A DNA stretch of 64,000 nucleotides from Struthio camelus. Taxonomy: Eukaryota > Chordata > Aves > Struthioniformes > Struthionidae. The notes below the pieces were generated by a model that worked only from the letters and a program-made list of their open reading frames with translations, was not told where the DNA came from and made no database searches. Each line of letters starts with the position of its first letter. Positions within the stretch are counted from its first letter, which is position 1. The translations under genes were made by a program, and so were the position numbers. This document shows, piece by piece, positions 27,801 to 39,949 of the stretch. The stretch is taken from NCBI RefSeq assembly GCF_040807025.1, contig NC_090946.1:5312001-5376000 (forward strand), given 5' to 3'.

Positions 27801-30800
27801 CTTCTGCAGGATAAGTGACATGCAGGTCCTGGGTCCCTCTGGGTTGCACACATGGGTGCTCACTGAGGAGAGCATCAGCACTGCATCTGTGAACATCACA
27901 TGGGAAAACAGCAACAGCAGGAGGCCCTGCCAGGCTTCCATATGTTTCGTGGCCACAACGCTGTCAGGGTGAGGACTGTCAAAGGCCATCATGGGCTCTG
28001 TTGCTCAATTTTGATTTCAATATAATAGAAGGAAGCCTACAGTCTGACCTATACAACTTTATTCTTGGCTTTACCCCTGGGATCTAGGTTACAGTCTGAG
28101 CTCAGATGCATTTGGATCATGCAGGGTGAGTATCTGCAAAGGGGCCTCCCCTTTGTCCTGTAAAGTCCACACAATCACAGCACCCCCCAGACACAATTTC
28201 GCCTAGGGAAATGCAGCTTTTCTAAAAAGCAGAGGGGACTCTTGTCTTGCCGCAGTCTGTTTCACCCAGATGCAGTACGACAGCCGGTCTGACATGACGT
28301 TGTCCTAATGAACAGGGACATTGTGCCAAAGCTAGAAACTCTGTTTCATCTCTGCAGCACCCTAGCAGTGCGAGATGTGAACTCCTGGTCCCCTTATTCC
28401 CAGGTATATGTTCCTTCAGTTTATATCGCTGGTGTTTGGTCTAGGAAATCAAGAAACTTCAGCAACCCCACAGGCAGACTGTGGGAACTCCTCAAACTCA
28501 CCTTAGGTGGCATCACGACTATTTACACTTCACTTGGTTTCTCAAGATGTGAAATGAACAACTTGTACAGAATTGGCTACAATGCAGGGTCAGCCTTCGG
28601 CTTTACACAAAGAAAAACTGCAAGATGTGGACCATGGGAGAGAAAGAAGGCTTAGTAACCCTACTAGGTATGCCGAGTTGGGATAATTATTATTAGGGAA
28701 AGCATGCAGGGTAACATTAGCGTATGGGGTGCCAAGAGATGACAAAGGATTGAGGTTTTCATTACAAGAAAGAATTCACAGCTAACTAGGCTGCCCTCAT
28801 CCTCCTAAGAAAAGGAGGGAGGGCGCGTGAGGGAAGCAAATCCTGTGGCGAGACTACTGGGATGCCATGGGCACAGCTTGCTGTGTACAGCAGAGCTTAA
28901 TATGCAACCCTATGTCAATGTGCATTTTGTACTATTGTAGCACCGTGTGGTGTCACAGATTTTTTCCTCTCTTTCAGCTGCAGACTACCCACAGGGCAAT
29001 GGTAAGCAAAGTGGCAGGCCGTTCTTCAGGAATTTACTTTTACAAGAGGAAAGCAGCATTTTTGCACTTGGTGTTTGGGGATGGAATTTGTTGGTGGATA
29101 AGGAGGAATATGGAGGTCTGTATAGAGCAGTACCACCATCTTGTGGGAAGGCTGCAACATCCCCGAGCAGCTCTTCCTTTCCACTTTCCAGGATACATAG
29201 AGCAGCAACTAACCGATGAGCAAAAAAGCAAGGTATCAACTTTCCCTTGTCTTCGCAGGTCTTTAATTTCAGTCAGCTCTGTGTGAACATGCAAAGCCTG
29301 GAAAACGCTTTTCCACCCTCTTTCAGCTCCCTCTTGCATCCCAGAACTCAATCGGCTGATGGAGACATGCTGCTGCTCCCGATGATCACTCTCAGTACTC
29401 TTGAAAGTGTATTCTTGAAACAAGAGTGCAAGGAGAGAGGTATAGGGGAGCGGAGCTGTTGGGAAAACAGCCACTAGGGTCCATAGATGGGACACAGTGA
29501 GTCAATTCATTTATTTTCAGCATCTGCTCCTAAGGCAGAATTTCATCAGTTTATCCATTGAGACAAACTAGAATATCCTGTTTCTGATCACCTTAAAACA
29601 GGTGATATCAAAAAATGTTAGGGAAGTATTTCTCTTTCTTCTAAACAAGGAACACCTCTGCAGAAATTTAATGGTCTCAGACAGTAGTCAATCCTTAACT
29701 CTTTCCATTGGCTTCTGAGATCAATGAAGTGGGAAACAACTCAAGCATTAAGGACAAAAGAGTACCTTGCCTTTAGGTTGCAGAAACTGGCACAATCCAA
29801 GTGACTGTAGTAAAGCTGTGCTGATGCTGAAGGAGAGACCGATTGCATCTACCTGAGCATGATGGAGCAGAGAAATGCAAGCATGATCCAAGCTGCTCCA
29901 CTTTTTGCTACCAGGTTTTTGGATTTTGGCTGGTTAACACATACAAAGAGCAGACAGCTTTGCCCGTTCTTCTTGCTCAGTAACAGGTATTATCCATTTT
30001 TAGATCTCTCTGTCCCCTTGTTTGATGTCTCCTTTTTGCAGTTCTGCTGTGTCTCCAGGACCGAATGCAGCTGTCTGTCCCCAGACTGAGCATAGGAAAC
30101 CTGCAAGAGGGTGATCTTCAGAGGAGCAACCCCGAGTGTCTAGTGAACAGCAATAGCACGCATGTGCAGGTGGAGATTCCTCTTGAGAGGTGCGGCACCA
30201 GGAGGAAGGTACTGCTCCAAAGTTGCTGTGGAGGGCTGCAAAGGCCCAGGGTTGTAGCTGCCAGGGGGAATCCAGCAACAGTCCAAGGGGACAGACCCAT
30301 TGCATTGGCACAAGACTGAAATCCTGCCTTTAGCCAGGCCTCCAGGCGCTGAGGAGGCAGCAGCATGGAGAGGGAGACACATAGCCAAAACAACCTGTCC
30401 TTTCCTGTGCTACAGAAGCATACAGACCACCATGCTAAGTCCCAGATTGTGTCAGGTGCCAGATACACACAGTCTGTGTGAGCGTGTAAGGCAAACCCTA
30501 CAGAGCCCATGCAGTAAACAGGAGAGGCAGCCCCGAGGAGGGCTGTCCCCCTTGACCAGAGGCTTAGAACAGCGTATTCATACTATCTCACTGTGGGCCT
30601 TTAATATAGGTGTGTGGCTGAGACACGTGGCCCCCCAGTGTAGTCAGTAGAGACAGGAGGCACTGCTAGGGCATAAATCCTATTATGGGCCCAGCTAGAC
30701 GAAATTTAGGTACTCTGGTGCTGAGGAACAGGCAACAGGTTCTTAACACAGACTCCCAAGTTAACAGCCTGTTTGGAAACAAGTACCCTCTTCCAGAGGA

Positions 30801-33800
30801 TTTGACCCAGCTATGGTGTCACATATGATATGGGGAGCAGTCTGGATAAAAGGTTTTCACGTCTTAGTGTAGTGCTTTTCCCCTGAGACTGATCTTGCCT
30901 CATCAGCCTATACCACTTATACCCCAAATGTATGGGAGATTTTTTGCTTATGCAGAGCTCCCTCCTCCCTAGGTAGAACATAGCCTGGCTAGGCTGAACT
31001 GTCAGCATCCAAGGACAAACCATTACACTGCTGCTTCTTCCCCTGCACTTTTCTCCAGGAAAATGCCTCTTTCTTCATCTTCACCAACAAAATTACTGGC
31101 CACTACAGTGGAGCATCACCCAGTGCATTCAGGAAATCCCTGGCTATCCCAGTGACCTGCAGATACAGACAGGAAGAAGACAGTAACAACTATTGCCCCT
31201 CTGTGGGCGAAGATGACAAAGGCTTTGGCAATTTCAGCTTTGATATTAGGTTCATCAAACCAACTACAGAGGGGATGACATGGCTAAAGCAAGTGGCTTC
31301 CCTTAACGCCAGCGTCAATGACCAGCTGTTGATCAGCGTCTCAGCCAAAAGTGACTTGGCCAGTGCTCACCTGGTGGTGCAGTCCTGCCAAGTAGGGGGC
31401 AACAAGGATGCGGTTAATGCTTCCATCTTCATCATACAAAAAGGGTAAGAACAGTTCACTTCCAATTCACCTATTCAAATCCAGCCTTGTCTAGGAAGGG
31501 TCGAGTCTTCTTGAACCATCCTGTTAGTATTTCAGCAGTTCCCAGGATAACATTTGGGGAAAAGAGAGTTCTTAACCTAATCGTTTGCTGCTTGCCCTTC
31601 AGTGGTAGCAAGGCAGCTTCATTGCCTTGGCTGAAGGTATGGCAAGACGCAGAGTGTGATCATGCGCCTGGGCTCCTGATACCAACTCACAGCTCTGTTG
31701 GCTCACAGACAGCCACCAAATCCTTGTGGCATATGCAGGATACTCAAAGCCAGAGATGAGGGTTCCTTGAAAGATGATTCTCCTCTCTGCACAGCAGCAG
31801 ACATAAGCCTAAATTTGCACTGGTAGCTGTTGCCCAAGTCTATGCAAATGTGAAAGAGGAGGGATTAACTGCAGGTATCACTGCAGCTAGGGAGTGCAGG
31901 TTGACCACTGTCACTTCTCCACCCCTCCTTCTCTTTTCAGTTGCTTGAACTTAAAGGCAGCCGAAGAAGTGATTTTAGAGGGCTCCAAAGACAAGTTGTA
32001 CGGCTTCTGGCTCTCCTCTGTAGCCAGTACTATTCCTGAGGTACTTTCTTGCTCCTGTTTTTTATCCCACTGCATCTGCATTTGTAGGCAAGCACCTACT
32101 CTGTCTTTGGGAGGCCTTTTAGAACTATGGATATAGCAAACTGGACATGAAAGCTGCTCTCCTCCCCTCTTCCCCATGTGGACATTTTCCAGGTGTCAGA
32201 CATGCATTCTTCCCATTTAATCTCCCACCGGAACAGAGGAAAAAGACACATCATATACTTCTCCCTGGATGCACAGGGAGTTCCTGGATGCAAACAGAGT
32301 TCCCACAGACGCACATCCTTGCAGCCAAGACACCCTAGATGATCTCGCATCCCTCCTGTGAAACACATGCAGCCTTGTTTTCCTGTCCTATGGGACACGC
32401 TAGATTTGTAACCAAGAAACTCCATCACGTATCCCATGAAGATTAATATAAACTGTTATTCATGCATGAAATAGCAAATGCCATTTCATGCTAATAGTCT
32501 CCTTTTGTCCATTAAATCATGTATTTCAAGAATATACAGCAGAGATCCACACAGTTAGCAAATCAACGGCATATAGCTCAGGTAACATTGCGTCACCCAA
32601 ACCTTCAAAGGTACTGATAGAGGAGCAGAGAGGGAGAAAAGAAAACAAAATATGCTAACCCATCATCCTTTTTTTCCAGGTGTTTGTCACCTGTGATGTG
32701 AGACTGTGCTGCAGTCCAAGCAGGTTCAATCTCTGTCCTGGGTGCCAGTCCTCTCGGAGCCACAGAACATCAAAGCAAATCTTGCAGACAAAGCTGTATC
32801 GGATCAGCACAGGACCCATTCGGATCACCAAGAACCCCACCAGTGGTAAGAAATTTAGGATCTCTCTACAAGGGTGCTGGATGGGAACTTCTAGAACACA
32901 ACAGGAAAAGAAAGCTTGCAAAGCATTAAGTTTGGGCACTAAGGTAAACAGCTGACCAACTCTCCCAAAAGAGACGGTCAAGTATTTGATACTTTAAAGT
33001 TAGTCCTTTGAGATTCATTTATAAGGACTGTCAAATATAGTTATCAAATGCTATTATAGACTACATTAAACAAAACCAGACTGTATCCAATAGGCACCAA
33101 TCAATGTTTTAAACCAAATTAGGACCATCCCCATATATTTTGATACTTATTTTGATGCATGGGCACTGCAGAGCAGAAGGTAGCACTCCAGTGCTCCTAG
33201 CTGCCTAATCCTATCAAGATGACAGGTCAGCTTCTGACATGGGCCTCTACATCCCAAGAGACAACACAGAGATCCCAGATGGGCCTGCAGAGGCCTGAGG
33301 GAACCCACTCTGAGCCCTGAGCAGAGATGCCCTACATAACTTGTTAAAAGCCTGCATTTGACAAAAGGCTCCTTTTGTTTCTAGCTAGTATTAAATGCTT
33401 TCTTCTAACACTATAGAGAATACATATACGCTGGGTGAAGCTCCCTGGGACACTGGTGTGACCGACAGATGCAGCAGTGAGCACATTTTCTTTATGAGGG
33501 TCCTATCTTAAGGCCAGTGGGCCCCATCTGTCCCACTGGGATCACGCCGTTTGGCTCACTGCCATTGTCTAGGGCATGCACACAAGCAAAGTCCCATCAT
33601 CACCCTCACTATAGTTGCTAATTATCACTGCTATGACTGCAATAGGCTATGAAGGAGCCCACCAAAGCTGACAGTGGTCCACAGCGCTAAGAAAAGTGGA
33701 CAACCCTGTACAAAGACACTCACAGAGACCTACCATACGGCTGTAACTCAGAGCTGAAAAAGGCTGTTCCATCAGCAACTGAAAAGAAGTCAGGTTAAAC

Positions 33801-34696
33801 AGAAAAGCACTAATGCACAGAATCAAATGGCAGAACTTATCACATGGCACCTAAGAAAAAGGAAGAAGGCAGAAGGTTCAATCTTTTAAGATTATACTTT
33901 GGATGCTCCAGGAAAAAAAAAAACCTTCAAACATATTTATGCACTAATACAACACTAGTATGACTATAACACAATCATCAGTTGCAGACATCAACGAGGA
34001 CTCAGTTCAAACAGCTTCTAGAGAATCCCTCAAAATAAGCAAATGCTTCGTTAAGCATTTGGCATAAGCCAAAGAAGCAACACTTCCTCTTTCCAGAAAA
34101 ACTGAGTCTGCCCAAGCTGTCTCTCCATTTCACCTTTTCTGAATTTTGAGGATCTGCTTTTAAGCTACCTGTAACGTAACTGCAGTGACGTTATTAAGCT
34201 GTGGGAGAGGTCTGGTATCAGAGGACTCATGACAAAGGCCCAAGTTGCTAGGGATTTAGCCCTTCCTCATCACTTTTCATGTCCCTTGTTAATCCCATTC
34301 ACCTAGTAAATGTTAGATTAGTTTAACTAGAAATAATATCTTTTTCTTACTCTTAGAACTAACATTTAAATTCAGCTGCAATTTAGAAAGTATCAAAATT
34401 CAGGTCAAACCACAAGCAGGTCTTGGCTCACTCCAACTGTTGCATGAGCTTGCAAATACTGTGTTTCTGTTGTTAAATGGTGTTGAGCATCCCTCCTTAC
34501 AATGTGTGTGTAAAACTGCTGCTGATGGTTCTTATTTCCTTAAAGATATTCTTTACCTTTCTTCCCTGCAGGGACCAACTACACAGCTTTGGTGGTGGGT
34601 GTGGTGCTGGGATGCACAGTGATCTGTGTTGTCTTCTTGTTGGTGAAGAAATCCTTTGTGGGGGTGCAATACAGGAATGTCTCTCTACAGCTATGA
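15852..34696 (+). CDS. ZP-domain type I membrane protein, uromodulin-like (13 coding exons)
   Basis: Coding exons: 15852-15983, 18369-18550, 21860-22018, 22812-22950, 26387-26582, 27003-27144, 27810-27968, 28088-28125, 30042-30208, 31059-31444, 31941-32040, 32680-32845, 34572-34696. All phases join without a stop: 2091 nt, 696 residues. Domains: signal peptide about 1-22; cysteine-rich N-terminal module to about 204, with LGTRSDTG (136-143) and NCPTTYNLSAWDRDGDTV; middle module about 205-382, with MAEDFPRQTVTLT, FLSPTPDNGE and QSELRC; ZP-N from Cys386 and ZP-C (VTCRYR, SLNASVNDQL, VFVTCDVRLC) to Cys622; minimal furin-type RSHR at 626-629; EHP-like GPIRI; membrane helix about 661-680; short tail. 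ZP domains polymerise extracellular proteins, so a filament-forming or cell-surface role is inferred. The family resemblance (fish uromodulin-like proteins) is from memory. Start chosen as the ATG opening the signal peptide. The least certain parts are exon 1 and the 38-nt exon 8. Confidence 0.88.
23243..23332 (+). repeat. CR1 LINE, 3' end fragment
   Basis: Contains the conserved CR1 3' block (GGTTGGACTAGATGATCTCC followed by AGAGGTCCCTTCCAACC) and ends in three copies of the ATTCTGTG tail octamer. It is a heavily 5'-truncated copy in sense orientation within intron 4 of the ZP-domain gene. Confidence 0.9.
23770..23815. repeat. 23-bp perfect tandem duplication
   Basis: The 23-base unit starting ACATACTTAAAATTTG occurs twice head to tail without a mismatch (23770-23792 and 23793-23815), inside intron 4 of the ZP-domain gene. 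Perfect identity suggests a recent duplication. Confidence 0.85.
23866..23965. repeat. pentanucleotide microsatellite (GCCAA)20
   Basis: Twenty uninterrupted copies of GCCAA (TTGGC on the other strand) lie in intron 4 of the ZP-domain gene, flanked by imperfect GCCAT and GCCAAGC units. The purity suggests that the array is young and probably length-variable. Confidence 0.97.
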
Positions 34697-37600
34697 GGCA
34701 ACTGCTGCAAAGAGTATCCTAGGGATAAATTAGCTGAGAAAGCCCCTTTTCTCTTTGGATTCATCCCACAAATGTTTCTGGTCCACATACTGTGGAAGCA
34801 CCCTGATGCTTCTAGCAGAGTCTTCAGCAGGCTGCCCACATGAACAGCAGGACAAAACTTAAGAGTATGTTCCCATCTGTTAAGTCCATTTATAACCGAT
34901 AAGTTAAACTACAACTCCTCTCAGACAGGTGTGGAAAGGGGAAGAGTTCCATACTTCAGAAACCTGAACTCACTGAATGTGCCAGGGGACCCTTGTTTAC
35001 CTCCTGTTCCCTACCCCAGCATTTCAAGCTCATGCCCTTCCTCTTTTTGTCCACCTCTTTTGCATGCCAGGCACTCCCTCTTTCTCCTTTTTCCTAAATC
35101 AGACTTTCCATTCTTCTGGGCAACAAAGAAATTGAATGCTCCCTTGCCCATATTCAGATAACTCTAGTTATAGTTAGGATCTCTGCCAAGTACACCCCTT
35201 TCCCCCTGTTCCATCCCTTTCCCCAGTATTATTCTGCTTTGGCTCTGGAGTAAGGCACCCATCTCTACTGGGAGGACAGATGGATAGAAGACATCATTTT
35301 TACATGGGAAGACAGCAGTAGCTGCCTTGAACAGTTTGCTCTACAACCTCTATCGAAACAATGAGAAAGGTGTAATATGTCCCATGTTCTTGTCCCTCCA
35401 CTTTCAAGCTTCTGTCCGCTGACGCCCAGAAAATTCCTGGAAATCATGGAGCTGACTAGGTGTACACAAGTTACTGCAATACTTCCAGCCAAAGAAAGAC
35501 ACGCAGGTTGCCTGTAGTGTTCTGTGAGCTCAGCCAGTAAGATGGCACCCCTGGTTTGTGTGTGGTTCCTGGAAAAAATCAGCACCTGGAGGTTGCAGAG
35601 AATGGACAGATTTCCAAGGAAATGAGCTTTGCTGGTAACATCCCTAAGACTAAAGTACCAAGCACTCCAGAGTGCAATACTGAATCAGTGCGTGGGTTTA
35701 AAATCTCCAGAATTTGAAGCTCTCAAATTGTTTGGGCAGCAGTTTCTGACTGTAGGACAAGAGGACCCGTCATGTGATTTAAATGCCAGAATCCTCTATA
35801 AACAACTGATTACAAAGACAACAATGAAACCTTATGTATTTGCAAGCATTGCTAAAAGCTTGTTCTCACTGCAATATTGAGTTGCTACACTCAAGTTGCT
35901 TCATACAAGCTAGGTAGAGGGAGAACTATCACACCACAGAACACGTGCTAAACAAGTGTGTCAAGAGCTGATGCACTGTAAGGAATTCCGACACTGTCTC
36001 TAGCTGCTCTCTCATCAGTTCAAAGTCAGCTCTACATGCTTTTTAACCCATACTACCAAATGGATCATAAATATAGACCTTTAAATTCAAATGAACTTTA
36101 AGCTAAAGATCAGCATGAATGATGATGAATTAGAGAAAACATTAATTAGATCTCAAGCTAAGATACTGATAAGGATAGGTTTTTCACTCAAAGGCTGAGA
36201 GTCACAAGGTGACAGGAAGCAAGGTTTCCCATGTAAACCAGTGGCCCAGAAAAACAAACAAACAAACAAAAAAAAAATTTGGCGTTATTTGCCACAGCCT
36301 TGTTGTACATTCTTGGGTAAGAAAAGTATTTTAAATAGGACTGCTGAATGGTTTTATCATACTGTTTTCTTACAATTAGGGGAAGGGAATACATGCCATT
36401 TTAAGATATGGAGCAATTTTAATCAATTGCTGGAAAACTGAAACCCAGGATACATATCACATCTTGGATGCATAAGATGTGATACTTTATAGGCCTGCTT
36501 CTCAATCTGAGAAGGATCAAAGCACAGAACACAAGGTACAAAGGATACAAAATGGGGGACTCAAATTCTTCACATAGGAAATTTAAAATATGAGGTTTAT
36601 CCAAAATACATTACTTTTTCTGTAACCTCACTTCCTGATTTCAGTTGAGATAAATACATTCCAGGCAAAAAAATGAAAACGTTACATTTGTAGAACGTGA
36701 CTAACATGGAATTAAGCAGGGAAGTACGCTACAATACTCAAAACCAAAAATGTCATTGCCTTTTGGAGGGCTGTACTTCAACTCTGCTGCTTTTAACTAG
36801 CTTCAAAATAAACAGGAGTTATAGAAGTAGCCCAATGTGTTGTGTAAATTTTTTGCGGAGTCAAGAGACTTACTGCTGTGTTAAAAGCTTTCTCATAATC
36901 CAAGAATTAAATGAAAACTGTTATCATGAAAGGTCATCAACTCTCCATACATCATTTTTGATAAAGTGGACTAAGAGTGGAATTAATTGTACATGTATAT
37001 GGGGAAAAAAAAGGTCAAAAAATAACAAGCAAAAAATATGGATATTACTGCCTTCATATTTTAATCTAGTGACATAAACCTCCCCCCCCAAAAAAAAAGA
37101 ATAAGACTTTCCTGAATGCATATGGCGTAACACAAAACAGCTTCATATATTTTCTACTTTAATCCAATGTTATTTTCCAAGGTGTTAGAACCATTTTTTC
37201 GAATCCTTGGCTAAAATTGTTCATATGGTATGAGAACTATCATCACTAATTGGTCATAATTTGTCAGTATAACATCTAAGGATGACACAAGGCTAGTTCA
37301 CAATCTACATGAGAGAGAGGGTTGTCTTCCCAAAGTCATTGGCTTGGTCTGTCACTAGAAGTTAGGCCACATCCACACAACCAGCATCCTTACCCACCCC
37401 CCCCAAGCCCCCATTAAAAAACGTAGACACATGCATCACCTCTCCAGCCACTTTCTGACAGATCATGCAATTCTTCCTCTCTGTTTTGCAATAGCAGCTT
37501 CAACGCTGGGTACTGTTGAGATTACTAAGAAGATAAAAACGGACACCTGATACCAGAGAACGAAAATACAGTAACTCCTCTTTATCTGCTATGCAGCAAG

Positions 37601-38900
37601 AACCAGGAGGTGTTACAAAAATCAAAAGGCAATGTACTTATAAGTAATAAGTAAACTTCCCTATATAACAAACAAAACAGTTCTAACAGATACCGGCTGA
37701 GACAAAATAAGAGCAAGTAGCACAGTAAGGTCTTAGATCAAAGCCCATGGTTGTCTTAGCACTTTAAGTTCACCTGACAGCTTCTTGAGGAGACCTGGAC
37801 AGAACTTCACAACCAAGGAATGAAACCTGGACACATGGTAGACACAAATATTGGCTTTTTCCAGATGGGTAATAAAAGGCCTAATGATTGTCACAACATC
37901 ACAAGGAAGCACAGTTTGAAAGGTAATGCAGACTTGTACCTCTCAGACTCCTGCTTCAGAAATGAGACTGTGCTTTGTACCTGCAGTCAGGAGTTAGTTT
38001 GGGTGTGGCAAAGCTCCCTTACCTTAGGAGCCACATAAGTTGCACCCGCCTCTAGGACCCTGAATACCTACCCCAGCCCCTCTAAATCCCCCACAGCCCA
38101 CTAGAAACGCAGATGAAACGTATGCTCTCTTTGTGACAGAGGTTAACAAGTCCCTAAGAAGAGCTGGCAGGAACAAGGATTTAAATTAGTCTATCAAGGC
38201 CAAAAATCTGTAAGCAGGGCTCCAGAAGTAACAGTAAGAAAAAAAAAATCCCATAGCAGATTATATTTAAAACTCACACTGAATTCTTGAGAAAAGACAG
38301 AACAAATAAAATAATCAAATCTTGTCAGAAAAGACAAAAAATTACCCTGCCTGATGACCAGTCATAACATCTGATTATCTTATCAAGAAAAAAATTTACA
38401 CAGCCATAAAGGTCCTTCTCCCTACAGAGCACTGCTGAAATGTTGCTCTCAATTCCAGAAGTGAAGGAAAACTGTTAATCCATCTACTTTCCTATAGCCT
38501 GAATATGTTTGCACCTGCAACAGAGGAAAATATTCTTGGTCTGATCATCCCTTTCCACGTTCAAATTCAAGTTACATCTGCTGCTCAAAAAAGAAACCGG
38601 TTCCTTAAAACCGGTTCCTCAGTTATCTATTTGATATACATCAGCTGCCTACATTTTTTCTTTTCACCATAAAATTCCAGCAAGAGACAACTGCAATGCA
38701 CTTGTCAGAGACAAATATTTCAATCAAATAAAATAAAAATTGTAATACATGCACCACAAAAGAGTAGAACAAATAAGCAATTAGAAGACCATTTAAAATC
38801 AGTTGAGCAAACATAATGTTTTTTAAATAGAAGTCCATTAATGTGAATAGGCAAGGAAGAAAACACATTATGCCAAGAGCATCACTACAGTGAACTGCCT
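34697..38900. other. 3' flank of ZP-domain gene and intergenic DNA
   Basis: No coding sequence recognised. There is no canonical AATAAA in the first 2 kb after the ZP-gene stop; the first I noticed is at 36807-36812, so the length of its 3' UTR is open. An (AAAC)n/poly-A tract lies at about 36253-36279 and an A run at about 37089-37098. Confidence 0.45.
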
Positions 38901-39949
38901 TCAAACAGTTAGTTCTGCTTTATTCAGACAGAGTTTACCATGCATTTTCCATCATATCGCAAGCATATCCAAATGTTCAAGACAGAAATAGAGTCAGATA
39001 GTAACTCTGTGACTCCTCAAAAGCTGGGTAAGAACAGACCTCAAATTGTACGTCAATGACATATTAAGTGTGTATCTTGATATTTGATCTGCAAACTCCA
39101 AATGATTCACAGACAGCACTTGAAGCTTTAAGGGTGTAGAGAGAGATGCAGTGAAAAAAAAAAAAAGTAGTAACAAAAATTCAAGATGGTTTCATAATCA
39201 CATCTGAAGCGTGGTGCACTTCAAAGTTTTCTTATTCACAACCTTCATCCATTCTATACATGCAAAACCTGACATTGCCACTTCACTGTCACAGTCATTT
39301 CATAGGCCAGGCCAGAAATTTAGAGAGATGTTTCTATGCAGTTAACAGACAACATCCTTAGCCTGCTGACTCTTCATCCATCCTAGCTGCAAAGAGACCT
39401 GCTCTTTCATTTCCTGCTGAATGAGAACACATCCAAACATGACACGACCTGTTAGTCCACAGCCAGGAAAGGACTTTTAACACATTCACCTGAACAAAAG
39501 AAGATTTTTGTGGTTATTTACATTTGTTCTTCTATCCGACAAAATGAAAGACAATCAAACCACAAGGCCATTACCAAAGAAACAAAACCTGTAATTCTCA
39601 GAATCCTAACGTGTAGCTGACTAAATGCTAACTTGCTAAAGCACAAAGAACTACACAGAAGGGATGCTACTCTTAACAGTAAATATTTGTGAAGCCTGTT
39701 CCACATTTTACTTCAACAGCCTTAATAAACAGCTGTGCATTTTCAACCCTCGCCCCCCCCTTTTTTTTTAAGGGGATCACAAATACTTTTTACCAAAAAA
39801 CTTAACAGATTGAATAGCTGCATCAAACAAAGACGATATGCACTTCAGCAGCTAAACTAGGAAAAAACTTGCTTTTAGGGGACAATATACCTAAAACTAA
39901 AAAAAGTTAAGCAACTGTATCTATTCTAAGCACTTGCTCCCCTGTAACC
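38901..39949 (-). other. GATD1: probable GATD1 3' UTR
   Basis: Sequence downstream (minus strand) of the GATD1 stop. The nearest polyadenylation signal I found is AATAAA on the minus strand (TTTATT at 38919-38924), which would give a UTR of about 1 kb. The boundary is inferred. Confidence 0.3.

Noticed and set aside
28867-29286. 139-codon + strand open frame inside the ZP-domain gene
   Set aside because: It was tested as an exon between exons 8 and 9, but its phase does not fit and it has no ZP-family motif; exons 8 and 9 already join in frame.
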